Assembly: GCF_002162355.1 (NCBI RefSeq)
Contig: NZ_CP021434.1
Location: 776,501-840,500 of the forward strand
DNA length: 64,000 nt
Reading direction: 5' to 3'
From: Tumebacillus avium
Lineage (GTDB): Bacteria; Bacillota; Bacilli; Tumebacillales; Tumebacillaceae
How positions within the stretch are numbered: the stretch's first letter is position 1; every line of letters starts with the position of its first letter. Both the position numbers and the translations under genes were made by a program. Shown one piece after another: positions 44,369 through 52,828 of this stretch. Under the pieces are notes generated by a model that had not been told where the DNA came from, ran no database searches, and worked only from the letters and a program-made list of their open reading frames with translations.

Positions 44369-44397
44369 TTGACTGCAATATAGTAGGCGCCTATAAT
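44369..44397 (+). promoter_or_regulatory. Sigma-A promoter of hpd
   Basis: TTGACT (44369-44374), 17 bp, TATAAT (44392-44397); about 34 bp before the GTG start of hpd. Near-consensus, so expression is probably strong. Confidence 0.8.
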
Positions 44398-44430
44398 TAA
44401 CATAAATAACTATTTCGGGAGGGAATCTTT

Positions 44431-45549
44431 GTGACTTTACATGCAAGCGTCGATCTGTTGGAAGGTGTGGACGTGCTGCCAATCGAGTGCATCGATTATC
44501 TGGAGCTGTATTCGGGCAACGCGAAGCAGACCGCTTTTTATTTTTGCAAGCTGTTTGGCTTTGACATCATCGCATACAGCGGCTTGGAGACGGGCAACCG
44601 CGAGCGCGCGTCGTACGTGTTGGCGCAAGGCGATATCCGCCTGGTCATCTCCTGCGCGTATCAGTCCGACCACCCGATCGCCCAGTTCGTGCACAAAAAG
44701 GGCGACAGCATCCGCGACATCGCCTTTCGCGTCAAAGACCTCGAGGACACGTACGCCAAGCTGCTCGCCAATGGCGCGACGCCGATCCAGCCCCCAACCG
44801 AAGAGCACGATGAGCACGGCGTGGTGAAAAAAGCGACCGTCGCTGCGTTTGGCGACACGGTGCATACCTTGATCGAACGGGAAGCATACCAAGGCATCTT
44901 TGCACCGGGCTATATCGAACAGTTTGAAAAAGGCAGCGACACGAACACCGGCATCGTCGCGTATGACCATCTCGCCGTGTTTGTGGAGAACAACGACGAG
45001 TGGGCGGAGTTTTACGACAGAGTGTTTGGCTTTAAGCTGCTCAACTCGTTTAGCAAAGACGACATCTCCACCGAGCGCTCGTCGCTGATGACCAAAGTGT
45101 CGCAGAACAACAACTCGCGGATCAAACTGCCGATCAACTCGCCGGCACAAGGCAAAGGGCGCTCGCAGATCTCCGAGTTCATGGAGTACAACGCCGGCCC
45201 GGGCATCGGGCACATCGCCTTTTTGACGCACGACATCATGGCTTCGATCGAGCATATGCAAAACAACGGCCTGCGTTTCCTGTATACGCCGCAGTCGTAC
45301 TACGACCTGCTGCCGGAGCGCGTCGGCGAGATCGATGAACCGCTCGACAAGCTGAACGACCTGAACGTGCTGGTCGACCGCGATGACGAAGGCTACCTGC
45401 TGCAGATCTTCTGCCATCCCGTGCACGACCGCCCGACCTTGTACTTCGAGCTGATCCAGCGCAAAGGCTCGCGCGGCTTCGGCGACGGCAACATCCGCGC
45501 CCTGTACGAAGCGATGGAGCGCGAGCAGGCCAAGCGCGGCAATCTGTAA
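44431..45549 (+). CDS. hpd: 4-hydroxyphenylpyruvate dioxygenase
   Basis: A 372-residue Fe(II) dioxygenase converting 4-hydroxyphenylpyruvate to homogentisate in tyrosine degradation; homogentisate can polymerise to pyomelanin. It has two vicinal-oxygen-chelate halves. The metal triad is H180 (YDHLAVFVE), H261 (GIGHIAF) and E340 (YFELIQRKG), with the C-terminal closing helix RGFGDGNIRALYEAMEREQ. The GTG at 44431 has GGGAGGG upstream. No homogentisate dioxygenase or other tyrosine-degradation gene is adjacent, so downstream use (pigment, quinone, degradation elsewhere) is open. Confidence 0.96.
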   Translation: MTLHASVDLLEGVDVLPIECIDYLELYSGNAKQTAFYFCKLFGFDIIAYSGLETGNRERASYVLAQGDIRLVISCAYQSDHPIAQFVHKKGDSIRDIAFRVKDLEDTYAKLLANGATPIQPPTEEHDEHGVVKKATVAAFGDTVHTLIEREAYQGIFAPGYIEQFEKGSDTNTGIVAYDHLAVFVENNDEWAEFYDRVFGFKLLNSFSKDDISTERSSLMTKVSQNNNSRIKLPINSPAQGKGRSQISEFMEYNAGPGIGHIAFLTHDIMASIEHMQNNGLRFLYTPQSYYDLLPERVGEIDEPLDKLNDLNVLVDRDDEGYLLQIFCHPVHDRPTLYFELIQRKGSRGFGDGNIRALYEAMEREQAKRGNL

Positions 45550-45760
45550 CCCGCTCAGCACAACAAGAAAACGGCAAGCCCTACTATGCAGGGCCTGTCA
45601 TCTTGCAAGCGTGGCACTCTCGAACCGCTCAGCAAGCCTTTGTAAAAGACAAGCCCTTCTATGCAGGGCCTGTCATCTTGCAAGCGCGGCACTCTCGAAC
45701 CGCTCAGCAAGCCTTTGTAAAAGGCAAGCCCGCAGCTGCTGGCCTGCCTTTTTTTGCTGC
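45550..45760. repeat. 75-bp tandem repeat of hairpin units downstream of hpd
   Basis: Two full 75-bp copies (45575-45649 and 45650-45724) differ at only a few positions. A partial copy precedes them (ending at 45574), and the hairpin part of a third follows from 45725. Each unit begins with a stem of the form GRCAAGCCC / GGGCCTGTC and contains CGAACCGCTCAGCAAGCC. The last, diverged unit carries the T7 tail of a terminator. The period is a multiple of three but no real protein is apparent. Confidence 0.88.
45723..45755 (+). terminator. Terminator of hpd
   Basis: GGCAAGCC / GGCCTGCC stem (one A-C mismatch) with an inner CAGCTG and a T7 tail; it is the last hairpin of the tandem array. Confidence 0.75.
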
Positions 45761-45792
45761 CATGAATTGCTGTCTTACTATGCCGTTTACGC

Positions 45793-45824
45793 AAAAAACC
45801 GATGCACGCAGGCATCGGTTTTGC
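45793..45824 (-). terminator. Terminator of the M15 peptidase gene
   Basis: AAAACCGATGC / GCATCGGTTTT stem with an A-rich plus-strand flank that gives a T run on the minus strand. Confidence 0.85.
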
Positions 45825-45834
45825 TTCTTTCCCG

Positions 45835-46704
45835 TTATTTGACGTTGAAGTACTCTTCCATCGTCGTGTTCTTCGCATAGATCGCGGAGGCGGTGTCCAC
45901 GCCAAGGTAGCGCAGGTGCCACGGCTCGTACGCATAGCCGGTCACCGACTCTTTACCTTTCGGATAGCGGATGACGAAGCCGAACTTGTGCGAGTTCTTG
46001 GCCAGCCACTTCGCTTCCGGCAGATCGGCGAAGCAGTCTTCCACTGCACACTTCCCGTCGCGGCCGGATACGTCGACGGCGAGGCCGGTCTCATGTTCGC
46101 TGTGTCCCGGCACGGCGCTGTAGCGGCGGGCTTCCGTTTCGCCTTGGGTCTGGACGTAGTAGTTGAACAGCTGCGTCTGCGTCGCATGCGAGCGGTACGC
46201 CGACGCCACGCTCAAGTAGAGGCCGTCCTTCTCGGCGGCTGCAAACAGCTGCTTCAAGGCAGCGGCGACTTCGCCGCGCATCAGGCGTTTTTCCCCGCCG
46301 CCGCCCGCCAGAAATGGCAGGTTGGGGTCGTCGGTCAAGTTGGACGGCTGGAAGTCATCCGGCAGGCCCAACTGCTTGTTGACCAGCACGGTCAGCGAGT
46401 TGGCCGCTCCGGCGACAGGCTGGCTCGGCTGACCGGCCGGCTTTTCGTTCTGCGCGGGCTGGGTTGGCTTGCTGACCGGCTGTTCCTTGGCAGGCTCTTC
46501 CTGCACCGGTTTTTCCTGCGTTTCGTTCTCTTCATTCGGTTCGTTTTGCACAGGCGTCTGTGCGGGCTTGTCATCCGTCTGATCCTGGCTGACCGGGGGA
46601 GTGGGCGGTTTGGTCTGGGCCGTCAGCGGGTCGCAGCCGCTGATCGTAAACGTTGCGGCGAGCAGCAGCGCGGCGAGTCCGGCCGTGCGGATTCTATAAG
46701 TCAA
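45835..46704 (-). CDS. M15B D-alanyl-D-alanine carboxypeptidase lipoprotein (VanY/DacB-like)
   Basis: A 289-residue lipoprotein. A short signal (LTYRIRTAGLAALLLAATF) ends with lipobox TISGC. A long Pro/Glu/Gln-rich linker (about 25-95) follows, then the M15 peptidase domain. The zinc motif is S-x-H-x6-D (SEHETGLAVDVS), with the second His in EPWHLRYLG, and the YRSHATQ motif is present. It trims the terminal D-Ala of peptidoglycan stem peptides on the cell surface. The TTG at 46704 is the start because AGGAGG lies nine bases upstream; the longer frame to 46854 is promoter DNA. VanY-type glycopeptide resistance is not implied without vanHAX. Confidence 0.92.
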   Translation of the reverse strand: MTYRIRTAGLAALLLAATFTISGCDPLTAQTKPPTPPVSQDQTDDKPAQTPVQNEPNEENETQEKPVQEEPAKEQPVSKPTQPAQNEKPAGQPSQPVAGAANSLTVLVNKQLGLPDDFQPSNLTDDPNLPFLAGGGGEKRLMRGEVAAALKQLFAAAEKDGLYLSVASAYRSHATQTQLFNYYVQTQGETEARRYSAVPGHSEHETGLAVDVSGRDGKCAVEDCFADLPEAKWLAKNSHKFGFVIRYPKGKESVTGYAYEPWHLRYLGVDTASAIYAKNTTMEEYFNVK

Positions 46705-46886
46705 GGTCTGGTACCTCCTGTTTGATTCGGGTGCGTCTTCTTGTCTAATAGGATACCAGTAAAAAGGTAGTTTTACCACGTCCGCGGCAGTTGCAGGCAC
46801 ATCTTGCCAAGAGCTATAATGAAGCGTCTGGAAATTGGTGCCGTTTTTACTCAATCATACAATTCGAATAGTGAGGTCGTTATCTA

Positions 46887-48392
46887 ATGGTGGCAAGAGA
46901 AAGCAAAATGGGCTTTGTTGTCGCAGGCCTGCTGCTTGGCATTTTGATGGCCGCGATGGACAACACCATCGTGGCGACGGCGATGGGGAGCATCGTCGGA
47001 GATCTCGGCGGACTGGAGCAGTTCGTCTGGGTCACCTCCGCCTACCTCGTCGCGTCGATGGCCGGCATGCCGATCTTCGGCAAGCTGTCCGACATGTACG
47101 GGCGCAAGCGTTTCTTCATCTTTGGCCTGATCGTCTTCCTGGCCGGCTCGATCCTTTGCGGTCTGGCGCAGTCGATGACGCAGCTCGCAATCTTCCGCGC
47201 GATTCAAGGCATCGGCGGCGGTGCGTTGATGCCGATCGCCTTCACGATCATCTTTGACCTCTTCCCCCCGGAACAGCGCGGGAAGATGACCGGCCTGTTT
47301 GGCGCGGTCTTTGGCACCTCGAGCATCTTCGGCCCGCTGCTTGGCGCGTGGATCACCGAAGGCATCTCCTGGCACTGGGTCTTCTACGTCAACGTCCCGG
47401 TCGGTATCCTGTCCCTGATCCTGATCGCCGTCTACTACAAAGAGTCGGTGCAGCACTCCAAGCAGAAGATCGACTACCTTGGCGCGCTGACCTTGATCGG
47501 CGCGGTGGTCTGCCTGATGTTTGGTCTGGAGCTTGGCGGCAACCAGTACGCATGGAGTTCGGTGCAGATCCTTTCGCTCTTCGCCGGATTCGCTGTGCTG
47601 ACCATCTTGTTCCTGCTCGTCGAGCGCAAAGCGCAGGAGCCGATCATCTCCTTTGGCATGTTCCGAAGCCGCCTGTTCTTCACCTCGAACATGGTTGGCG
47701 TCTTCTCCGGCGCGGCGTTTATCGTCGCGACGATCTACATCCCGATCTTCGTCCAAGGCGTCATGGGCGGCTCGGCGACCAACTCCGGCCTGATCCTGTT
47801 GCCGATGACGGTCGGCTCGGTCATCGCCGCATCGGTTGGCGGCGTGGTCACCGGCAAGATGTCGTACCGCAATGTGATGATCTTCTCCGGGGTCCTGTTC
47901 CTGCTCGGCAGCTACCTGCTGTCCACGCTCACCCCGGACACGTCCAACCTGCTGCTCACCTTGTACATGGTGATCACCGGCTTCGGGGTTGGCTTTGGCT
48001 TCTCCGTCCTCCCGGCGGCAGCGGTGCATGGCATGGACATGCGCCAGCGCGGGCAGGCGACCTCGACCAACTCCTTCCTGCGGACGCTTGGCATGACGCT
48101 TGGCATCTCGATCTATGGGATCATCCAGCGCAACGCCTTCACCGCCCGTCTGGAAGAGCAGTTTGCCGGCATGGGTCAAGCGCCGGGCGGCGCAGCGGCC
48201 GACCCGCGTGCGATCCTCACCCCGGAAGCGCGCACGGCGATCCCCGCCCCGATCTTAGAAAAAATCACCGATGCGCTCTCCTCCTCGATCGCCACCACCT
48301 TCCTCTGGACGGTCTTGGCGGCGGCGATTGCGTTCGCCTTCACCTTGGCGATGAGCAACGAGCGTCTCTTGGATCAGAAACGAGAAGCGTAA
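46887..48392 (+). CDS. DHA2-family MFS multidrug transporter (EmrB/QacA)
   Basis: A 501-residue exporter with 14 predicted helices. Motif C-like D-N-T-I-V near helix 1 (MDNTIVATAM), motif A GKLSDMYGRKR, and motif B in RAIQGIGGGALMPIAF are all present. Drug/H+ antiporters of this group export lipophilic cations and antibiotics. The ATG at 46887 follows a GAGGTC site. Monocistronic with its own terminator. The substrate is unknown; proximity to biosynthetic genes is too loose to link it with them. Confidence 0.93.
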   Translation: MVARESKMGFVVAGLLLGILMAAMDNTIVATAMGSIVGDLGGLEQFVWVTSAYLVASMAGMPIFGKLSDMYGRKRFFIFGLIVFLAGSILCGLAQSMTQLAIFRAIQGIGGGALMPIAFTIIFDLFPPEQRGKMTGLFGAVFGTSSIFGPLLGAWITEGISWHWVFYVNVPVGILSLILIAVYYKESVQHSKQKIDYLGALTLIGAVVCLMFGLELGGNQYAWSSVQILSLFAGFAVLTILFLLVERKAQEPIISFGMFRSRLFFTSNMVGVFSGAAFIVATIYIPIFVQGVMGGSATNSGLILLPMTVGSVIAASVGGVVTGKMSYRNVMIFSGVLFLLGSYLLSTLTPDTSNLLLTLYMVITGFGVGFGFSVLPAAAVHGMDMRQRGQATSTNSFLRTLGMTLGISIYGIIQRNAFTARLEEQFAGMGQAPGGAAADPRAILTPEARTAIPAPILEKITDALSSSIATTFLWTVLAAAIAFAFTLAMSNERLLDQKREA

Positions 48393-48395
48393 CAC

Positions 48396-48426
48396 AAAAA
48401 AGACCGGCCAATGGGCCGGTCTTTTT
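48396..48426 (+). terminator. Terminator of the DHA2 MFS gene
   Basis: AGACCGGCC / GGCCGGTCT perfect stem followed by T5. Confidence 0.9.
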
Positions 48427-48440
48427 CTGTCTGCGCTAAG

Positions 48441-49010
48441 CTAAGGGGCTAAGGCGGCTTCCACTTGCGTATACCATTCGATCAGCCGTTCATCTTGCAT
48501 AAAACCGGTCTTGCTGATCTCGTCCCATTGTTCGGACGTCAATCCAGACTCGAACCGATAGACCTCGCGGGAGACTCTGTTGATTTTTTTCAAAGAGAGG
48601 GAGATCTCCTTCAGGTGGGTGAGGTCTTTCCCGCCAGAGTTAATCATCGCGGAGAGCTGGCGGTCGGTGCGCATCAGGAAATCTGTCAGGTTGGACGGGT
48701 GCCTGAGTACATCGTCTGCGCCAAGCAGACGCGTGCGGATCGTGAACGCTTCCTGCAGCGAGACGGCCGTGCCGGAGAGGCTATCCCGCTCCGCCTGCAA
48801 GTCTGCTTTGGTATAGGGAGTGCCGTCCAGCCGAACTTCCCAATCCTGCAGATAGTCGAGCGCCGAAAAGAATTGATTCGCCTCGTATTGGTTGACCACA
48901 TTCCACAGCTTGGCTTTTTGTGAACGCTCGTACAAGTACAGCCCGCCGAACAAGACGGCCAGCACCAGCAGGAGCAGCATGGCCAGCCTTTTACGATTTT
49001 TCAATTCCAT
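48441..49010 (-). CDS. Membrane-anchored helical protein of unknown function
   Basis: A 189-residue protein with a single N-terminal transmembrane helix (about 9-27) followed by an extracytoplasmic, mostly helical domain with no cysteine and no lipobox. I recognise no family. It starts 15 bp after the second HelD gene with a GGGGGAGG site, so the two are one operon. It could be an envelope partner or simply a neighbour under the same promoter. Confidence 0.8.
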   Translation of the reverse strand: MELKNRKRLAMLLLLVLAVLFGGLYLYERSQKAKLWNVVNQYEANQFFSALDYLQDWEVRLDGTPYTKADLQAERDSLSGTAVSLQEAFTIRTRLLGADDVLRHPSNLTDFLMRTDRQLSAMINSGGKDLTHLKEISLSLKKINRVSREVYRFESGLTSEQWDEISKTGFMQDERLIEWYTQVEAALAP

Positions 49011-49025
49011 CAGCCTCCCCCTTTT

Positions 49026-51329
49026 TTATAAAACATCCAGCAGCTGCGTTTTGCCTGCCATCGAATACACAAACATACGGTGCAAAGGACGGGTCATCGC
49101 CACATAGAGCAGCTTCACATCCAGCTCGTCTGTCGTGTATTCCTCTTCCAGGCTGACGATAAACACCGCGTCAAACTCCAGTCCTTTGACCACATACGAC
49201 GGCACGATGACCAAGTCATGGCCGGAGTAGTCTTCCTTCTCATCGAGCACGGTGACCGACATGTCGGTGCCAAGCGTATCGATCCACTTTTTGATCAGTT
49301 TGCACTCGGCCATCGTTTTGCCGATCACGGCGACGGAGTTCATCCCGTCCGCCTTCAAGTGCTCCACGTCCTGTAGCAACTGCGCGACCAGCTCTTTTTG
49401 CTCGGCGAACACCGTCTGCGCCGGTTCATCTCCGTGGCGCACGACCGGTTTGGCGAGCACGAGGCCCGGCGTCTGCGAATGCACAATCACGCGGTTGGCG
49501 AGCGTCATGATCTCCACCGTCGTCCGGTAGCTCTGCTCCAGCACGAGGAACTGGCAGTTCCCGCCGGGGAACACCGTCGCCAAAACGGCCTCCCAGCTCT
49601 CCACGCCCCGATAAGAATGAATACCCTGCGACAGGTCCCCGAGCACCGTAAACATCTCCGAGCCCAGCACTTCTTTTAACGCCAGCAGTTGGAAGATGCT
49701 GTAGTCCTGCGCTTCGTCGATCACGAGGTTGCGGACTTTCACTTCGGTCAGCAGCCCATACAGCTTATGCTGCAAGTACAAGAGCGCTGCCGTATCTTCC
49801 AGCTCCATCCGCTTTTTCCCCAGCAGGGCCAGCGAATGCTCCTGCAAAAAGCGCAGTTGCTGCTCCGACACCTGCTCAGACGGTTGCTCAGACACTCCGT
49901 CCCCGTACCCGGTCTCAGTCTGCATCAGTTCTTCCGACTGCAAAAATCCCTTATAATGCGCAGCCAGATCCGCTTTTGCAAATTGGGCCATGTACTCCTT
50001 GACCAGCGTCTTGGCATCCGCTTCGACCCGCTTCAGGAGCTTCTCGCGGTCGTCCATCAGCTTGACCACTTTGGCTTTGCGCTGGGGCGGATTTTGCAGC
50101 GAGAGGGCAACTTCGAGACGCTCGTCGTAGTGGTCGTGGATGTCTTTGAGCATCTGCTTCTTTTTCACTTTCAAGCGGTCCTGCAGGATCTTGCGAACCT
50201 TCTCTACCCGCTTGTAGAGCGGCATGTGCACATAGTCTTCACGGATAAACTTCGCGACTTCCTCTCCTGTCGCGATCACGCGCTTGCCCAACTTGCAGTC
50301 ACCTTCAGGCTGCATGCGCATCACAACAGATTGGAGGTAGGCATCAATCCGCTGCTTATACGCTTCCGAGCCTTTAAACCGGGAGACAAACCGCAGCAGC
50401 TCCGCGTCCCCGCCCCCTTCCAAGAAGCGGAACAGGCGTTCATTCGGGTCGGTCAGCTTGAGTTTCTTGCCGATGTTCTCCTGGACAAAATCAAGATAAG
50501 TCGTCTGCCGAACCGCTTCCACACCAAGCTCAGGCAGGACGTCGGCGATGTATTTCAGGAACAGTTGGTGCGGGGCTAAGATCATAAACTGGTCGGGGTT
50601 AAAGCGGTCACCATAAGTGTAGATGAGGTACGCAATGCGGTGCAGAGCGATGGTGGTTTTTCCGCTGCCTGCCGCCCCTTGGACGATCATCGGGCGGTGC
50701 ATGTCGGCGCGGATGACGCGGTTTTGCTCTTCTTGAATCGTCGACACGATGTCTTTCAACCGGCTGTCCGCGCTGCCGCCGAGGGACTCTTGGAGCAGTT
50801 CGTCGCGCGTTGTGATGTCGATGTCGCGGAAGTCGAGCAGTTCGCCGTCTTCGATGGTGTATTGGCGTTTCAAGTGCAGTTCAGCCTGCTCCGTGCCGGT
50901 TGACGTTTCATAGCTGACCTCACCGATGCGGCCTTCGTAGTAGACGTTGGCGACCGGCGAGCGCCAGTCGACGATGACCGGCTCCTGCGTGTCGGGCCGG
51001 AACAAAGACGCTTTGCCGATGTAGAGCGGCTGGATGTGGTTGGTGTCGTCCGGCTTGATGTCGATGCGGCAGAAGTAGGGCCGCTTTTGCACCTGTTGCA
51101 GCTGTCGAATGTTCTGTTTCGTCATTTCAAAAAATTGCACGTTGGTCAAAAGCGCGATATAGCCTTCCGACCCGTCGAGCGAGTTGAGATTGGCGTAGGC
51201 CTCCTTGATGTTGTCGCGAAACGCTTTCTCGTTGTGCTCGCTCTCATGCAGGACGTACTCAATGTAGCCTTTTGTTTCCGTCAATCGAGTACATTCCTGT
51301 CCATAATCGCGGTGGAGTTTAATCGTCAT
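49026..51329 (-). CDS. HelD-type superfamily 1 helicase (paralogue 2)
   Basis: A 767-residue homologue of the HelD helicase at 41836-44145, sharing the order of motifs: VIVDWRSPVANVYYE, Walker A VQGAAGSGKTTIALH, motif II VIDEAQDYSIFQ, LGDLSQGIHSYRG, EQSYRTTVEI, VIVPSYVVKGLEFDAVF and LYVAMTRPLH. It differs in the N-terminal coiled coil and in a Gln/Glu/Ser-rich insertion (SEQPSEQVSEQQ) in the middle. Expected role: RNA-polymerase rescue or recycling. The ATG at 51329 has AAAGGGGGAAAG somewhat far upstream. First gene of a two-gene operon. Confidence 0.9.
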   Translation of the reverse strand: MTIKLHRDYGQECTRLTETKGYIEYVLHESEHNEKAFRDNIKEAYANLNSLDGSEGYIALLTNVQFFEMTKQNIRQLQQVQKRPYFCRIDIKPDDTNHIQPLYIGKASLFRPDTQEPVIVDWRSPVANVYYEGRIGEVSYETSTGTEQAELHLKRQYTIEDGELLDFRDIDITTRDELLQESLGGSADSRLKDIVSTIQEEQNRVIRADMHRPMIVQGAAGSGKTTIALHRIAYLIYTYGDRFNPDQFMILAPHQLFLKYIADVLPELGVEAVRQTTYLDFVQENIGKKLKLTDPNERLFRFLEGGGDAELLRFVSRFKGSEAYKQRIDAYLQSVVMRMQPEGDCKLGKRVIATGEEVAKFIREDYVHMPLYKRVEKVRKILQDRLKVKKKQMLKDIHDHYDERLEVALSLQNPPQRKAKVVKLMDDREKLLKRVEADAKTLVKEYMAQFAKADLAAHYKGFLQSEELMQTETGYGDGVSEQPSEQVSEQQLRFLQEHSLALLGKKRMELEDTAALLYLQHKLYGLLTEVKVRNLVIDEAQDYSIFQLLALKEVLGSEMFTVLGDLSQGIHSYRGVESWEAVLATVFPGGNCQFLVLEQSYRTTVEIMTLANRVIVHSQTPGLVLAKPVVRHGDEPAQTVFAEQKELVAQLLQDVEHLKADGMNSVAVIGKTMAECKLIKKWIDTLGTDMSVTVLDEKEDYSGHDLVIVPSYVVKGLEFDAVFIVSLEEEYTTDELDVKLLYVAMTRPLHRMFVYSMAGKTQLLDVL

Positions 51330-51402
51330 ACCGATTCACTTTCCCCCTTTAGAAAATCTGCTTCGTTTTTCCAGCTTCCAAAAAACGCCTATTCAGTATA
51401 TC

Positions 51403-51433
51403 AAAAAAAGCACCTGCCGCAACAGGTGCTTTT
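51403..51433 (-). terminator. Terminator of the P450 gene
   Basis: AAAAGCACCTG / CAGGTGCTTTTT stem with a T7 tail on the minus strand. Confidence 0.9.
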
Positions 51434-51441
51434 CGCTCTTT

Positions 51442-52629
51442 TTAAAATTGAACCTGCAAATCTTTAAACCCGTACACGATCGGCGACGCGATCACTTTCG
51501 GTTGGTGCCCTTCCACGCGGCGCAAGTTCGGCAGTTTCGTCAAAATCGCATGCAGCGCAATCTGCGCCTCCAACCGGGCCAGCGGCGCGCCGAGGCAGAA
51601 ATGCACGCCGTGCCCAAACGCGAGATGCTGGTTTGGCGAACGGTTGATGATAAAAGTGTCCGCCTCCGGAAACTTCTGCTCATCGAGGTTGGCCGACCCG
51701 ATCCAGGCGATCAGCTCATCCCCCTGTTTGATCTGCTGGCCGCGCAGTTCCAAGTCCATCACCGCAATGCGGCTCATCGACTGCACCGGCGAGCGGAAGC
51801 GCAACACTTCTTCGATCGCGCCTTCGAGCAGCGAGCGGTCGTTCACCAGCTGCTCATAGCGGGTGCGGTCTTCGAGGAAGGTGTAGATCGAGTTGGTGAT
51901 CAGGTTGGTTGTCGTTTCGTTGCCCGCCACCAGCAGCAGGAAGCAGAAGGAGAGCAGCTCCGGCAGTTCGAGGTGCTGGTCTTCCACCTTCGCGTCGAGC
52001 AGGGCGGAGATCATGTCATTTTGGCGCTGGATGCGGCGTTCGTGGATGATTGCACCAAAGTATTGATAGAGCTCCTGCATCGCTTTTTGCTTCTCCAGCA
52101 TCAACGCCTGATAATCTTCACCAGCGCTGATGTCGACGCCCTGCACCATCAGGTCTGACCAATACTTAAACTTATCGCGGTCTTCCTTCGGCACGCCAAG
52201 CATCTCGGCGATCACGATCACCGGCAGCGGGAACGAGATCGCGTCGACCAGATCCATCTCGCCTTTCGCCAGCACGTCGTCGATCAGCTCATTGGCGAGT
52301 TCCGCGATGCGCGGGGCGAGATTCTGCACCGCTTTCAGCGTGAAAGCCTGCGAGACCAACGTACGGTAGCGCGCGTGCTTCGGCGGGTCCATGCTGATCA
52401 GCGATTCTTGCTGCCCCTGCTGTTGGCGGGCGGAAGAAAAACGTTTGTGGTCGGACAGCACCTGCTGCACGTCTTCATATAAAAATACGTCCCAGCAGCC
52501 GCGCGCTTCATCAAAGTGGACCGGCGCTTCGGCACGCATCACCTTTTGCCACTCCCCCGGATTGTTCGCTTGAACCAGCCCTTGCGGCGACATCATCAGC
52601 CCCCGGCGCCGTTGTGGTGCGTTGTTCAT
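51442..52629 (-). CDS. Cytochrome P450 (bacterial soluble class)
   Basis: A 395-residue haem monooxygenase. The haem-binding loop FGHGVHFCLGAPLAR carries the axial C345. The I-helix oxygen motif is VAGNETTTN, and E-x-x-R is in EEVLRFRSP. Its closest recognised resemblance is to soluble Bacillus P450s of the CYP107 type, which hydroxylate macrolides, fatty acids or terpenoids. The ATG at 52629 (GGGGAGG upstream) is used; the extra residues to 52701 overlap the promoter. No ferredoxin or reductase gene is adjacent. It could decorate a natural product of this region but stands 10 kb from the NRPS genes. Confidence 0.93.
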   Translation of the reverse strand: MNNAPQRRRGLMMSPQGLVQANNPGEWQKVMRAEAPVHFDEARGCWDVFLYEDVQQVLSDHKRFSSARQQQGQQESLISMDPPKHARYRTLVSQAFTLKAVQNLAPRIAELANELIDDVLAKGEMDLVDAISFPLPVIVIAEMLGVPKEDRDKFKYWSDLMVQGVDISAGEDYQALMLEKQKAMQELYQYFGAIIHERRIQRQNDMISALLDAKVEDQHLELPELLSFCFLLLVAGNETTTNLITNSIYTFLEDRTRYEQLVNDRSLLEGAIEEVLRFRSPVQSMSRIAVMDLELRGQQIKQGDELIAWIGSANLDEQKFPEADTFIINRSPNQHLAFGHGVHFCLGAPLARLEAQIALHAILTKLPNLRRVEGHQPKVIASPIVYGFKDLQVQF

Positions 52630-52672
52630 AGGTTTTCCTCCCCATGGTGGTTGATATGTAGTTCTTGTTTCC

Positions 52673-52701
52673 AATAAACGCCTTCTCTTGCTCCCTGTCA
52701 A
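52673..52701 (-). promoter_or_regulatory. Promoter of the P450 gene
   Basis: Minus-strand TTGACA (52696-52701), 17 bp, TTTATT (52673-52678), about 44 bp before the ATG. Confidence 0.6.
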
Positions 52702-52758
52702 TCCCTCCTATAAATACACGTTGCCGACATACACTACTTCTGTGCCGTGTGCAGGCAC

Positions 52759-52787
52759 TTGCAGCAAGAGATGAATTATTATATATT
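52759..52787 (+). promoter_or_regulatory. Promoter of the plus-strand MFS gene
   Basis: TTGCAG (52759-52764), 17 bp, TATATT (52782-52787), divergent from the P450 promoter and 41 bp before the start codon. Confidence 0.5.
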
Positions 52788-52828
52788 TGTGTATGTTTAG
52801 TATCCCGAAATATGTCCGGAGGTTGCTT

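Noticed and set aside
45550..45760. CRISPR array
   Set aside because: The repeated unit is 75 bp with almost no variable spacer, only about two copies, and no cas genes nearby.
45555..45935. Minus-strand protein with 25-residue repeats across the hpd tail
   Set aside because: The period of 75 bp keeps any frame open. There is no convincing ribosome site and the region contains the hpd terminator.
45835..46704. Glycopeptide-resistance VanY
   Set aside because: No vanHAX, vanRS or vanZ genes are near; an ordinary cell-wall D,D-carboxypeptidase is the simpler reading.
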